A DNA stretch of 64,000 nt from Gemmata palustris (GCF_017939745.1 NZ_JAGKQQ010000001.1:6711299-6775298); one strand, 5' to 3'. Numbered from the stretch's first letter, positions 51,187 through 61,250 are shown. Notes: generated from the letters alone by a model not told the origin. Program-made: numbers and translations.

Positions 51187-54100
51187 ATGCCCACCACCCG
51201 CGCCCGCGGTACCGCCGCGCTCTTGTTCGTTGCCCTCGCGTGCCCCGGTGCGAGCGCGCAGCCCACGGCCGACCAGCAGGCGGACGCGCTCCTGAACGCG
51301 GGGCGGAAGGCGTACAACGAGGGCAATCCGCAGTTCGCCGCGGAGCGCTTCACGGAACTGCTCACCAAGTTCGGCGGTTACAAGAACGCGAACGCCGCCC
51401 GCTACGGCCTGGGTCTCGCGCTCCTCGATCTCCCCGACCGCAACTACCAGAAGGCGCTCGATGCGTTCCTCCCGCCCGCCGGCGACGGGCAGTTCCCCGA
51501 CCAGGGGCTCGCGCTGTACCACGCGGGCGCGTGCCAGCGCGGGTTGGGGCAGAAGGAACTCGCTGAAGCTGCGGCGAAGCCCAACGAACTGCCGCAGCGC
51601 ACGCAGAACGCGAACGCGAAGTTCGATGCCGCCGCGAAGCTCTTCGTTCAGGCCCGCGAGGTGCTCGAGAAGAAGGCTCCGGCTGATGCGGATTGGGCCG
51701 GCCGAGCCCGGTGCGACACGGCCGAGATGGAACTGCGCGTCGGCAAGGTTAAAGAGGCCCGAGCCACTGTCGAGCCGTTCTTGAAGGACGCGAAGTTTGC
51801 AAAAAGCAAGCTCCAGCCGCTCGCGCTCTACTACCACGGCACCGCAAGTTTCCTGCTCAACGACGTCCCGAGTGCCGCTAAATCGCTGAACCAACTCGCG
51901 CCGTTCGACCAGCCCTACGGCCCGCACGCGCGGTACCTCATGGGGCGCGTGCATTCATCACAGGGCGAGAACGCGGAGGCCGCCGTCGAGTTCGACGCGG
52001 TCCTCGCCGAATACGCCAAGCAGAAGGCCGCAGCGGTCGAAGCACTCAAACAGCCGGACCGGTTCAAGAACGACCCGTTCGAGAAAACGCGCCTGGAAAC
52101 GCTCGTGAAGAACCCGGCTCCCGATTACGTCGCGGGGAGCGCGTTCTTTGGCGCGTGCCTCAACTACGAGAGCGGGAAGTTCGGCGACGCGCTCGGGAAG
52201 TTCCAGGCGTTCACCAAGGACTACGCGACCTCGCCGCTCAAAGATGATGCGCAACTCCGAACCGGGTTCTGCCAGGCGCAACTCAAGCAGTTCGACGAGG
52301 CCGTCAAGTCGCTTCAACCGCTCGCGAACCACGCCCGACTCGCGGACCAGGCGCTCTTCTGGACGGGCAAGGCGCAAGCCGGGCTCGCGGCGGCCGTCGA
52401 CCCGGCGAACCCGAACCTGAAAACGCAAACCTTCAACACCGCTATCAACACACTGCGTACCGCGAGCGACAAGGCGAACCAGGGCAACGCGGAGGCAAAA
52501 GCGCGGCGCGCGGAATACCTGCTTGAACTCGCGGACACGCAGCTCACCGCTCAACTCGCGAAGGACGCCGCCAACACCTACGAAACGGTCTGGAACGAAA
52601 AGCTCCTGCCGTCACGCGCCGAAGAAATCCTCCAGCGGCTCATCACCGCGTACCACCTCGCGGGCGACATCCCGAAGTCGGAAGAGCGCATCGCGGTCTT
52701 CAAGCAGCAGTTCCCGAACAGCCCACTCACGTCGCTGGTGCTGTTCCGCGCGGCCGAGAACGCTTACACGAAGGCCGAAGCCCTCGTCAAACAGAACAAG
52801 CCCGCCGAAGCGAAGGCCGCGTTCGCCGCCGCCGCGACGAAGTATTCCGACGTAGTGGCGAAGTTCCCGGAGTTCGAGCGTGTAAATCGCGCGAAGTACG
52901 GCCTCGCGCTCTGCTTCACCGCGGTGGAGGACTGGGAGAAGGCCGCGAAAGCACTCGAAGCGATCCCCGCCGCGGAGCGGACCGGCGAGCTTTCACCGGC
53001 GGCGTATGTGCTCGCGGACTGCCTGATTCGCACCGCCCCCGCGAAGGCCGAAGACGCGCTCCAGGACAACATGCTCCGCGAGAAGCTCGGCGCCGCGGTC
53101 GGGCTACTCGATGCGTTCGTCGCCGCGAACCCGAAAGCCGAGCAGACCCCCGACGCGATCCTGAAACTCGGTTACTGCAACAAGCGTCTGGCGATCCAGC
53201 TTCAACCCGGCAACGAGCGCAACGAAGCGCTTCAGAAGGCCCGCGTCGCGTTTGAAAAGCTCGGGAACGAGTTCAAACAGTCGCCGCTCGTCGGCACGGC
53301 CACCCTCGAGCGCGCGAAGGTGCTCGCCCTCCAGGGTGATAAGGGCAACGCGATTAACTCGCTCCGCGGGTTCAACGCGGACCCGCTCCAAAAGTCCCCG
53401 GTCGCGCCGCTCGCGATGATCTACCTCGGGACACTTCTGCGCGAACAGAACCAGGCGGCCGAAGCCGCGAAATCGCTCGCCGAGGCGCGCCAAAAGTTCG
53501 AGGGCGGGCTAAACGCAGCGGGCGGGGCAAAAGCCGAGTGGGTCGCGCTGTTGCGCTTCCACCACGGCGTTGCCCTCTCCGAGAGCAACAAGCCCGGGGA
53601 AGCCCGCGCTGCGTTCGAGCAAGCGGCCCAAGCCGCCCCCGCGTTGCCCATCGCCGTAGAAGCAACCCTCAAGGCAACGCAGCGTCATCTGGAAGAAGTG
53701 AAAGCCAAGATCGCCACCCTTGAGAAACAGAAAGTCCCGAATCTGAAGCCCGATCAGATCGCCGCTATCGACAATCAGATTAAGGGAGTGAAAGCGGACC
53801 TCGCGAACGTGGGTAAACTCTTCGAGCAGCGGGCCGAGCAGTACCGTCAGGCGCACCCGCAGAGCGAAGCTCGCGCCCGCTTGCTCTACGACGCGGCGTG
53901 GGCCTATCGCGGCGCCGGCACCGATCCGGCCCAGGCTTACACAAAGCTGCTCGAACAGTTCGGCGACCTCTCGCTCGCGGTAGAAGCACGCCTCGAACTG
54001 GCCGAACTCGTCTCCGAGAAGAAGCCCGACGACGCGATCAAGCTCCTGAAGGAAGCCATCGACAAGGAACCGACCGACAAGCCGACTTCACCCGAGACGA

Positions 54101-54819
54101 TCGACCGCATCCGCATTCGACTCGGGGCCGCGCTGTTCGAGAAGAAAGATTACCCCGCAGCGCAGGGGCAGTTCGATGCGGTGGGCAACAATGACAAATC
54201 CCCCCATCGGGCGCACGGGCTGTATCGCTCCGCGGAGTGCTTCCTCGCCCTCGGCAAGCCCGACGAAGCACAAAAGAAGCTCGTCATCTTCCGCGACAAC
54301 GCCGCGTTCCACAACATCGCAGGCGTGAGTGACCGCGCGCTGCTCCGCTTGGGGCACGCCCTCACGCAACTCAAGCAGTGGGACGCCGCACGACAAGCGT
54401 TCGAGACGGTACTCGCCCGGTACGGCAACAACGGCACGTGGGCGGTGGACGCACGCTACGGCATCGGCTGGGCGTTCCAGAACCAGAACCGCTTCGACGA
54501 CGCTGTGAACGCTTACGCGCTCGTGACGCAGGCCACGCAAGACGACCGCGCCGCCCGCTCGCACTTGCAGATCGGCTTGTGCCGTGCGGCCGCGAGCAAG
54601 TGGGCCGATGCGGGGAAAGCGTTCAGCACGGTCTACTTCGGGTACGACTTGCCCGACCTCAAGTTCCCGGCGATGCTCGAACACGCCCGCACGCTCGGGG
54701 AAGAGAAGAAGCCCGACGAGGCGGTGAAGCTTCTGGAGCGCGTCATCAAGGACGCCCCAAAGGACAGCGAATGGGCAAAGGCCGCACAAGAGCGGCTGGG
54801 CAAGCTCAAGAAGAAGTGA
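51187..54819 (+). CDS. Giant secreted TPR repeat protein
   Basis: A 1210-residue exported protein. The ATG at 51187 gives a signal peptide (MPTTRARGTAALLFVALACPGASA). The rest is almost entirely tetratricopeptide repeats and related helical repeats, with patterns such as ALLNAGRKAYNEGNPQFAAE, AQLRTGFCQAQLKQFDEAVK, LRLGHALTQLKQWDAARQAF and VDARYGIGWAFQNQNRFDDA. It has an added coiled-coil segment near residues 830-880 (LKATQRHLEEVKAKIATLEK). It should act as a large protein-protein scaffold in the periplasm. YbgF/TolA-type tol-pal associated TPR proteins share the style but are shorter. A small gene follows 8 bp later. Confidence 0.88.
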   Translation: MPTTRARGTAALLFVALACPGASAQPTADQQADALLNAGRKAYNEGNPQFAAERFTELLTKFGGYKNANAARYGLGLALLDLPDRNYQKALDAFLPPAGDGQFPDQGLALYHAGACQRGLGQKELAEAAAKPNELPQRTQNANAKFDAAAKLFVQAREVLEKKAPADADWAGRARCDTAEMELRVGKVKEARATVEPFLKDAKFAKSKLQPLALYYHGTASFLLNDVPSAAKSLNQLAPFDQPYGPHARYLMGRVHSSQGENAEAAVEFDAVLAEYAKQKAAAVEALKQPDRFKNDPFEKTRLETLVKNPAPDYVAGSAFFGACLNYESGKFGDALGKFQAFTKDYATSPLKDDAQLRTGFCQAQLKQFDEAVKSLQPLANHARLADQALFWTGKAQAGLAAAVDPANPNLKTQTFNTAINTLRTASDKANQGNAEAKARRAEYLLELADTQLTAQLAKDAANTYETVWNEKLLPSRAEEILQRLITAYHLAGDIPKSEERIAVFKQQFPNSPLTSLVLFRAAENAYTKAEALVKQNKPAEAKAAFAAAATKYSDVVAKFPEFERVNRAKYGLALCFTAVEDWEKAAKALEAIPAAERTGELSPAAYVLADCLIRTAPAKAEDALQDNMLREKLGAAVGLLDAFVAANPKAEQTPDAILKLGYCNKRLAIQLQPGNERNEALQKARVAFEKLGNEFKQSPLVGTATLERAKVLALQGDKGNAINSLRGFNADPLQKSPVAPLAMIYLGTLLREQNQAAEAAKSLAEARQKFEGGLNAAGGAKAEWVALLRFHHGVALSESNKPGEARAAFEQAAQAAPALPIAVEATLKATQRHLEEVKAKIATLEKQKVPNLKPDQIAAIDNQIKGVKADLANVGKLFEQRAEQYRQAHPQSEARARLLYDAAWAYRGAGTDPAQAYTKLLEQFGDLSLAVEARLELAELVSEKKPDDAIKLLKEAIDKEPTDKPTSPETIDRIRIRLGAALFEKKDYPAAQGQFDAVGNNDKSPHRAHGLYRSAECFLALGKPDEAQKKLVIFRDNAAFHNIAGVSDRALLRLGHALTQLKQWDAARQAFETVLARYGNNGTWAVDARYGIGWAFQNQNRFDDAVNAYALVTQATQDDRAARSHLQIGLCRAAASKWADAGKAFSTVYFGYDLPDLKFPAMLEHARTLGEEKKPDEAVKLLERVIKDAPKDSEWAKAAQERLGKLKKK

Positions 54820-54827
54820 GGCGTGCA

Positions 54828-55232
54828 ATGGATGCCAACGAGTTCTTGTTCTCGACTGCTACGTTGGCGGTACTCAACGCTCAGCAATACGACCCGGGAG
54901 CGAAAGGAGCGTATGAGTATCTGTCCGGCGGTTTGATGTGGCCGGACGAGCGCCCTGAGGCGCACGAGCCGGGGCGAGAGTTTACATCTACGATCACCGC
55001 TTATCGCTGTTTGATTGCGAGCCGCGCGGCCATCACGCTGGGCAAAGAGACGGGTGTTTGGCCGGTGTGGGAGCAAGTGCTCCGAGAAGCCTCGAACTGG
55101 CCGGGGCTTCGACCCGAACGTTGGGGCGAAGCGGCACGAAAGCGATTATTGGCCGCGAAGCGCCGTGAAGCGCGATGTTTCGATGAACTGGAGCGGCAAT
55201 TGGAAGAACAATTAACCAGCGGGACTGGGTGA
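54828..55232 (+). CDS. Hypothetical protein following the TPR gene
   Basis: A 134-residue cytosolic protein that I do not recognise. The ATG at 54828 lies 8 bp after the TPR stop with GAGG upstream, so translation may be coupled to the TPR gene. The sequence is aromatic-rich and helical (LFSTATLAVLNAQQYDPGAK, AYRCLIASRAAITLGKETGV) with a basic C-terminal helix (RKRLLAAKRREARCFDELER). No motif is seen. Short helical proteins of this type often adapt other proteins, but that is a guess. Confidence 0.65.
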   Translation: MDANEFLFSTATLAVLNAQQYDPGAKGAYEYLSGGLMWPDERPEAHEPGREFTSTITAYRCLIASRAAITLGKETGVWPVWEQVLREASNWPGLRPERWGEAARKRLLAAKRREARCFDELERQLEEQLTSGTG

Positions 55233-55268
55233 CGTGGTTTTAGCCCTCGGAGAGGGCGGCAGATGTTA

Positions 55269-55306
55269 GCCCAGGGTGCGGCGAGCGAAGCGAACAAACC
55301 CTGGGC
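55269..55306. repeat. 9-bp inverted repeat
   Basis: GCCCAGGGT (55269-55277) and its complement ACCCTGGGC (55298-55306) enclose a 20-base loop with GCGAGCGAAGCGAAC. It lies in the leader of the small membrane-protein gene. It may be a small dispersed repeat or hairpin. Confidence 0.5.
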
Positions 55307-55322
55307 GGGCAACGCGGAACAC

Positions 55323-55535
55323 ATGAAAACCGTCATCCTGTTGGTCGCGGTGCTTGCCGTAACTCTGGTACTCATGGCATTCACGAGTTGGCTGTTTCCG
55401 AAGAAGCCTGAACCGCCGGACGAAATGAAAGACCTGCATAATCCGGATGGCATCGTGGGTGTGCTATTCCTGGGTCACGGGTGCATCGGCATCGTGATCG
55501 TGTTTGCCTGTGCGATCTTGTTCGGGCTGATCTGA
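55323..55535 (+). CDS. Small two-helix membrane protein
   Basis: A 70-residue protein with two hydrophobic helices, VILLVAVLAVTLVLMAFTSWLF and VGVLFLGHGCIGIVIVFACAILFGLI, joined by a charged loop (KKPEPPDEMKDLHNPDG). The ATG at 55323 starts the first helix directly; the longer frame upstream contains the hairpin and is not supported. No family is recognised. Proteins of this size often accompany a membrane complex, but no partner is obvious. Confidence 0.62.
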   Translation: MKTVILLVAVLAVTLVLMAFTSWLFPKKPEPPDEMKDLHNPDGIVGVLFLGHGCIGIVIVFACAILFGLI

Positions 55536-55678
55536 CACTCTATCGCTTCCGGGGTTTCCGGTTTATCTCCTGACGTGTTCCCCGGGTCGCGCTCGAAGAG
55601 TCGCTCCACCCGGAGCTAACATCCGCCCCTCCGGGGGTGAAGACAAAGACGCGCCGCGTTCCCCAGAGGGCTCCTCCC

Positions 55679-58147
55679 ATGTCCGACCATTCGCTGATTC
55701 GCCGCGCGTGGCTCGCGGTCGCGTTCGGCGCGATCGCCCTGGTGTGGGCCGTGCCCGAGCCCGCGCAGGCTTATGTCGAGGTGCCCATCACGCTCGGCGA
55801 CATCATCCGCCAGTCCACCAACGTCTGCACCATGCAGGTCAGCAAGGTGGACCGCGAAAAGAATCTCATCATCTACACGAAAGTGCAGGACATCAAAGGG
55901 AAGCACCCGCAGACCGAGATCAAGCACAACATCGGGCGCGGCGGGCTCCGGCCGGGCGAGTGGGAAGAGATCATGAAGTGGGCGGAGGTCGGCAAAACGG
56001 CCGTCTTTTTCCACAACGGCGGCGCCAGCGAAACGTACTTCGGCACCTCGTGGTACCAGGCGTACCCGCAGGGCGAGTGGTGGGGCATGTCGCACGGCGA
56101 ACCGTTCCTGCTCCGCAGTTACTCCGGGAAGGTCGATAAGCTCGGCGGCTTCGTGGCAGAGATCATCGACAACAAAGAGGTCGTCGTCCCGTGTATGGTG
56201 GACGGCGACAAAGAGGCCATTCACAAGAAGACCGCCCGCGTGCAGCGCATGAAGGCCAGCCTCAAGTTGATGGACTACAACCCGAAGCGCGACTTCGTGG
56301 GATGGGGCGGCGAGGACATTCGCCGGCTCCAGGGCATGCCCGGTTTCGACAGGTACGCGGCGCTCGCGAAACTCGACGCGGAAGCCCAGTCCGTCACGGC
56401 GGTGGATTTTGACAACGACGGCAAGCCCGACATCTGCCTGTGCGGGGCGAACAAGGTCGTGCTGCTCCAGAACGGCGGCGACAGTTTCGTCGAGGTCGCG
56501 CTACCGGGTCTGACGGGCGGGGCACGCTCCGCGGTGTGGGCCGACTGCACCGGCGACGGGCTGCCCGATTTGCTGCTCGCGACCCCGACCGGTCCGCGCC
56601 TCTTCGTCAACCTCGGCAAAGGCCTGTTTCGCGACGAAACGAAGCGCCTACCGAAAGAGGTCGCGTACAACCTGACCGCGGCCGCGTGGGGCGATTTCAA
56701 CGGCGACGGGAAGCCCGACATCGTGCTCGCTAATGGCTTCCACGGCCTGCGAGTGTACGCGAACGCCAAGCCGGTAGCGCCGAAAGTCGTGCTCCCGAAG
56801 TTCGGCGCCTGGCACGCGATCGGCATCTTCCGCGCGGCGAACCCGGCCGACAACTTCAAGACCGCGTTCCCGGTCGAGACCGAGAAGTTCACGCCCGAAA
56901 AGGAGTACAAAGGCAAGCGCGACATGCCGACCAAGTGGGCGAAAAAGGAGTTCAAGGCCGAGCCGACCCCGCTCCCCGAAATGGGCGCGAACTGCGCGAC
57001 CTACGTTCACGGCGAACTCGAAATGAGTGCCGCGGCCGAAGTGCCGGTCACGATCGGAACCGGTGGGAACACGATCACCGTGTGGGTGAACGGGGAGAAG
57101 GTTCACAGCGACGACAAAGCGAAGCCCGAACCGACCGCGCTTTCGCTCAAGCTCAAACAGGGCAAAAACACACTCGTCGTGAAGATGTGCAACGTGGACC
57201 AACCGCAGGCGTTCTCGATCGCGGTCGGGCTCGGCGACAGCGGCCCGCCGGGGCCGTGGTTCGAGGACGTTTCCGCCGCGTGGGGCTTCGGCCCAGACGG
57301 ACTCGCCGCCAACGAAAAGGGCGATACGCTCGCGGTCGCGGACTTCAACGGTGATGGGAAACCTGACATCCTGTATGGCGCCGGCGCCGGCATTCTCTTC
57401 ATAAACACGAACGGTAAGTTCGTGCCGAAGACCGACAGCGGTATCAGCTACAAACCCGGTAAAATTGGCCCCGCGATCTGCGACTTCGATGGCGACGGCT
57501 ATCTCGACCTGTTCATTCCGCAACTCGACGGGAAGTGCAAGCTCTTCCGCAACGACGGTACCGGCAAGTTCACCGACGCGACCGCGAACACGGGCGCGCT
57601 CGCGAGCGGCGTCCCCAACGCGGTGTCCGCGGCGTGGGGTGACTTCGACAACGACGGCAAGCCGGATCTCCTCGTGTGCTGCCTCCGCGGGTCGAACCGG
57701 TACTTCAAGAACGACGGTGGGGGTAAGTTCACCGAGAAGACCGCGGACATCGGGTTGACGCAGAAGGTATTCAACTCGCAGGCCGCCGCCTTCGTCGATC
57801 TGAACGGCGACGGGCAACTCGACCTCGTGCTGAACAACGAGGGCCAGGAGTCGAATGTCCTGTTCGGCGCGTTCACGCCGGGTGGTGCCAAGACACCGGT
57901 CGTCGTCGCCCTGAACGGCTGCTCCGCGCTCAACGGCGGGAAGGTCGTGGTGAAGGACGCGGCGGGCCAGCGCGTCGCGTGCTGTGCGGTGTCCGGCGGC
58001 GACGGGCGCGGCGGACAGTGCGGACTCGCGCCGCGCTTCGCGCTCGCACCCGGCGCGTACAAGTTCGAGATGACCGGCAGCGACGGGAAGACCACCGCCA
58101 AGGACGTGACCGTGACCGCCACGCCCATGCAGGTGAAGGCGAATTAG
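55679..58147 (+). CDS. Secreted FG-GAP/VCBS beta-propeller protein
   Basis: An 822-residue exported protein. The ATG at 55679 gives the signal peptide (IRRAWLAVAFGAIALVWAVP, with cleavage after AQA). Residues 40-210 form an N-terminal domain of unknown type. Two sets of FG-GAP/VCBS calcium-binding repeats follow: AVDFDNDGKPDICLCG, WGDFNGDGKPDIVLANG, VADFNGDGKPDILYGAG, ICDFDGDGYLDLFIPQ, WGDFDNDGKPDLLVCC and FVDLNGDGQLDLVLNN. The segment between the sets (about 375-540) is a beta-rich domain with TIGTGGNTITVWVNGEKVHS. It is the first of four co-directional genes for exported proteins. Confidence 0.9.
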   Translation: MSDHSLIRRAWLAVAFGAIALVWAVPEPAQAYVEVPITLGDIIRQSTNVCTMQVSKVDREKNLIIYTKVQDIKGKHPQTEIKHNIGRGGLRPGEWEEIMKWAEVGKTAVFFHNGGASETYFGTSWYQAYPQGEWWGMSHGEPFLLRSYSGKVDKLGGFVAEIIDNKEVVVPCMVDGDKEAIHKKTARVQRMKASLKLMDYNPKRDFVGWGGEDIRRLQGMPGFDRYAALAKLDAEAQSVTAVDFDNDGKPDICLCGANKVVLLQNGGDSFVEVALPGLTGGARSAVWADCTGDGLPDLLLATPTGPRLFVNLGKGLFRDETKRLPKEVAYNLTAAAWGDFNGDGKPDIVLANGFHGLRVYANAKPVAPKVVLPKFGAWHAIGIFRAANPADNFKTAFPVETEKFTPEKEYKGKRDMPTKWAKKEFKAEPTPLPEMGANCATYVHGELEMSAAAEVPVTIGTGGNTITVWVNGEKVHSDDKAKPEPTALSLKLKQGKNTLVVKMCNVDQPQAFSIAVGLGDSGPPGPWFEDVSAAWGFGPDGLAANEKGDTLAVADFNGDGKPDILYGAGAGILFINTNGKFVPKTDSGISYKPGKIGPAICDFDGDGYLDLFIPQLDGKCKLFRNDGTGKFTDATANTGALASGVPNAVSAAWGDFDNDGKPDLLVCCLRGSNRYFKNDGGGKFTEKTADIGLTQKVFNSQAAAFVDLNGDGQLDLVLNNEGQESNVLFGAFTPGGAKTPVVVALNGCSALNGGKVVVKDAAGQRVACCAVSGGDGRGGQCGLAPRFALAPGAYKFEMTGSDGKTTAKDVTVTATPMQVKAN

Positions 58148-58191
58148 CAATCACCCGCCGCCCTTGTGGGCGGGGTTCACCGAATACCGGG

Positions 58192-59622
58192 ATGCCGCGC
58201 ATGACTCTCCGCTTGGTTGTCTCTCTCTGTGCCCTCTGTGCCCTCTGCGGTGAATCGTTTTCCGCCGACCCCGGTCCGTGGGCGACGTACCGCGGGAACC
58301 CGCAGCGCACGGGCAACACGGATGGCGCTGCCGGCCCGGAAAAGCCCGCGATTCTTTGGTCCGTGAAATCGACGGACCACTTCATTGCGTCGCCGGTTCC
58401 GGTGAAGGACGCCGTGTACATTGCGGGGATCGGCGCGTTCAACCGGCCCTCCGCCTCACTGTTTCCGTTCGCCGGGAAGAACCCACCGGCCGCGACGTGG
58501 GTCAAGAGCGCGCCGTACCTGAAGCTCGCCTCCGTTAGTTCACCGGCGGTCGCGGGGGATTACCTCCTTTTCGGCGACGGCATCCACCAGGATTCGGGCG
58601 GCGTGCTCCACTGCGTCAACGCGACCACGAGCCAACCGCTGTGGCAACTCGTTCTCCCCGGCGACCTGATTCACCTGGAAGGCGCGCCGGTCGTGGCGGG
58701 GGGCAAGGTGTTCATCGGGGGCGGGGCTGCCGGCGCGCTCTGCGTCGAGATGGACAAGGCGACGCTCGACGGCAAGGAATACGACCTCGCGACCGTTGCG
58801 AAAATGCAGGACGCGAAGTGGAAGGAACTCACCGCGAAGTACGAAGAGGCGAAGGCAAAGAAGGACGACTTCGCGATCCCGCCGGACGACAGTCAGTTGC
58901 TCAAGTTCGCGCCGAAAAAGGTGTGGCAGAAGGGTGAGAAGAAGTGGCACGTCGATGCCCCGGTGAACTTCGCATCCGACAAGTTACTCGTGCCCACTGC
59001 GTACCTCGACAAAGAGAAGGTCGGCGAGCGCGCCCTATACGCGCTCAACGCGACCACCGGTGACACCGTGTGGAGGACGGAACTGAAGTACAACCCGTGG
59101 GGCGGCGCGACCGTCGCGGGCGACTTGGTGATCGTGCCGGAAAGCTCCGTCGGCTACTACTACAAGGAGCTAAAAGGCGCGAAGGGCGCGCTCACCGCGC
59201 TCGACCTGAAGACGGGCGACCAGAAGTGGCGGAAGGAGATCCCGACCGGCGGCGTGTTGGGGTGCGCGTCGGTCAGCGACGGCCTCGCGGTCTGCACCGC
59301 GACCGACGGTAAGGTTCGCGCGTACAAGGTGGCCGACGGCGAGCGCGCCTGGCTCTACGACGCAAAAATGCCGTTCTTCGCACCGCCCGCGGTGGCCGGC
59401 GGCGTGGTGTACGCGGCCGACTTGGGCGGAACGGTTCACGCCATCGATCTGAAGACCGGCAACGCGAAGTGGACGCTCTCCCTCGCGAAAGAGACGGGCG
59501 CGCCGGGGATGGTGTACGGCGGCGTGACCGTTCACGGCGGCAAACTCGTCGTCGCGACGTGCAACCTCGACGGCCCGTTCGCGAACAAGGAAACCGTGCT
59601 GGTGTGTATCGGGACGAAATAA
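58192..59622 (+). CDS. Secreted PQQ-like beta-propeller protein
   Basis: A 476-residue exported protein related to the PQQ-binding/BamB-like beta-propeller group. The signal peptide is MPRMTLRLVVSLCALCALCG; an ATG three codons later is an equal alternative. Blades with the typical YALNATTGDTVWRTEL, LTALDLKTGDQKWRKEI and VHAIDLKTGNAKWTLSL patterns are clear, as are the WATYRGNPQRTGNT entry motif and GGVVYAADLGGTVHAID. A charged helical insertion (KWKELTAKYEEAKAKKDDF) interrupts the propeller near residues 200-235. No quinone-binding or catalytic residues can be confirmed. Confidence 0.9.
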   Translation: MPRMTLRLVVSLCALCALCGESFSADPGPWATYRGNPQRTGNTDGAAGPEKPAILWSVKSTDHFIASPVPVKDAVYIAGIGAFNRPSASLFPFAGKNPPAATWVKSAPYLKLASVSSPAVAGDYLLFGDGIHQDSGGVLHCVNATTSQPLWQLVLPGDLIHLEGAPVVAGGKVFIGGGAAGALCVEMDKATLDGKEYDLATVAKMQDAKWKELTAKYEEAKAKKDDFAIPPDDSQLLKFAPKKVWQKGEKKWHVDAPVNFASDKLLVPTAYLDKEKVGERALYALNATTGDTVWRTELKYNPWGGATVAGDLVIVPESSVGYYYKELKGAKGALTALDLKTGDQKWRKEIPTGGVLGCASVSDGLAVCTATDGKVRAYKVADGERAWLYDAKMPFFAPPAVAGGVVYAADLGGTVHAIDLKTGNAKWTLSLAKETGAPGMVYGGVTVHGGKLVVATCNLDGPFANKETVLVCIGTK

Positions 59623-59632
59623 CGGGGCCGAG

Positions 59633-59656
59633 AGCACAGGGCTTCCGCCCTGTGCT
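59633..59656 (+). terminator. Hairpin after the PQQ-like gene
   Basis: A perfect 10-bp stem (AGCACAGGGC with GCCCTGTGCT) and a TTCC loop lie 11 bases after the stop. The sequence after it is AAATAC, so no U-tract is present and read-through into the YdjY gene is likely. Confidence 0.45.
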
Positions 59657-59732
59657 AAATACGACGGCCCCTCCGGGGCGAAGGCAAATACGTCTGCGCG
59701 CTTGTGCCCTATGCGCGTCTAAGGAACTCACC

Positions 59733-60437
59733 ATGAAACGTCTCGCGATCGCGCTCGGGTGTCTCGCACTTCTCGCGCTCGTCGGTCGGTCGTCGGCCGA
59801 GGAGAAAAAGGCCGGCGTCACCGTCGACATGGCCCGGCGGCTCGTCACCGTGGACGCGAAGGTCGCGCCGCGGAAACTCGAGCACCTCAAGGGCGAGGTG
59901 TACCCGATCGAACTGATCGCGTCGTGGGCGCACCCGAGGGGCAAGAAGGCGCACGAAACGATCCTGACCATCGAGGTCGATCCGTCCGAGGTTCACAAGG
60001 GCTTGGAGAAGCTCGGACTGAAGCCCGGCAAGCCGGCGAAGGGCGCCGCGATGAAGGAGGGCGACCCGGACCCGAAGGGCGAGGGGCCGGCCGTGAACGT
60101 GTTCATCGAGGTACCGGACGGCGCTGGGGGCACCAAGCGGCTCACGCTCGACAAGGTGCTCATGGACCCGAAGACGAAAAAGGCGCCGCCCAAGATGTCG
60201 TTCGCGTTCACTGGGTCGGTGCTGACCGCCCCCGACCCGAACAAACCGGACGACAAGAAGTACGGCGCCGACCTCACCGGCTCGCTCATCGTGCTGTTCC
60301 CGGTGAGCGACGAGACCGTGCTGCAAACCGGGTGGACGATGAAGGAAGAGAAGTTCCTCAAACTCGACGTGCGCCCGGACGTGCTGCCCAAAGAAGGCAC
60401 CGCGGTGAAGCTCGTGATCGAAGTGCCCGGGAAGTAG
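59733..60437 (+). CDS. Secreted YdjY-domain protein
   Basis: A 234-residue exported protein. The ATG at 59733 gives a signal peptide (MKRLAIALGCLALLALVGRSSA). The body matches the YdjY domain pattern: RRLVTVDAKVAPRKL, YPIELIASWAHPRGKKAHETILTI and later GLEKLGLKPGKPAKG. YdjY domains occur in periplasmic proteins of planctomycetes and some proteobacteria, where the E. coli member lies in an operon linked to iron-sulfur or electron transfer. The function here is unknown. The gene follows the PQQ-like gene by about 110 bp. Confidence 0.8.
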   Translation: MKRLAIALGCLALLALVGRSSAEEKKAGVTVDMARRLVTVDAKVAPRKLEHLKGEVYPIELIASWAHPRGKKAHETILTIEVDPSEVHKGLEKLGLKPGKPAKGAAMKEGDPDPKGEGPAVNVFIEVPDGAGGTKRLTLDKVLMDPKTKKAPPKMSFAFTGSVLTAPDPNKPDDKKYGADLTGSLIVLFPVSDETVLQTGWTMKEEKFLKLDVRPDVLPKEGTAVKLVIEVPGK

Positions 60438-60482
60438 AGCGCGGTGTTGCGAGGTCGTGGTCCCTTACCCGGAGCGTTTGCC

Positions 60483-61250
60483 GTGACAATCTGGAACCGC
60501 CGCACGATTCGGCTACTCGCTTTCCACGCGCCACTACTCCCGCTGCTCGCCAGTTGCTCGCGCCCGCAAGCGGTTGATGTGCCCGCGGACCCGCCGGCGG
60601 TGGTGCTCGCACCAACACCTGGCGCCGTCGCAAGTGCCCCCGAATCGATGCCGACGCCGGCGCAGCCCCCCGCGCCGATCCCGGCGTTCGTGTTCCCCTC
60701 GGACCTGACGGGGCAAGCGCTCCCGCGAGTCGTTGCGCCGCAAATTCCGGTGAAGCTACCCGGAGCGAGCTTCGGTACCGAGCCGAAGCCGCGCCCGGTC
60801 CCGGCCAAGATCCTCGACCCCGAAATCCGTTCGAGTCTGCGGTACGCGCTCCCACCGATTTTGCCCGCGAAGTCCACCGCGATGAAGCCCGCTGCGCCGC
60901 CGGACAAGGTGCCGGTCAACTTCGGTGCGGGTGCCAGCGTGCCCCCGAAGCCGGTGCTGCCGGTGACGGCCGTGGTCACCGAACGCGCACGCGACGTGAA
61001 CGTTCCCCCGCCGGCCCCGCTCCTCGGGCGCCCGCCCGGTGACCGCGTTCCGTTCGACGACCCCACGAGCGAACTCGGGAACGCGACCATCGTTGCGGGC
61101 GGGGAAAAGGTTCCGCTGGGGGTCAGCGGGTTCCTGAGAATCACGCTGCCGGACCCGTTCGAGCTGGGTGCCCAGGTGAAGCCGAACGTCCCGCCCGCGG
61201 CCGAACCGAGCGCCGCGCCCGTCACGATCAACCCGCAGCGGGTGAAGTGA
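60483..61250 (+). CDS. Proline-rich lipoprotein
   Basis: A 255-residue predicted lipoprotein. I choose the GTG at 60483 with GGAG upstream; it gives MTIWNRRTIRLLAFHAPLLP and a lipobox LLASC (Cys24). A TTG thirteen codons earlier is also in frame. The mature protein is proline- and alanine-rich and of low complexity, with a more ordered C-terminus (ATIVAGGEKVPLGVSGFLRI). It is the last of the export-rich run and is followed by a large palindromic element. It could be a surface-exposed spacer or linker lipoprotein. Confidence 0.7.
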   Translation: MTIWNRRTIRLLAFHAPLLPLLASCSRPQAVDVPADPPAVVLAPTPGAVASAPESMPTPAQPPAPIPAFVFPSDLTGQALPRVVAPQIPVKLPGASFGTEPKPRPVPAKILDPEIRSSLRYALPPILPAKSTAMKPAAPPDKVPVNFGAGASVPPKPVLPVTAVVTERARDVNVPPPAPLLGRPPGDRVPFDDPTSELGNATIVAGGEKVPLGVSGFLRITLPDPFELGAQVKPNVPPAAEPSAAPVTINPQRVK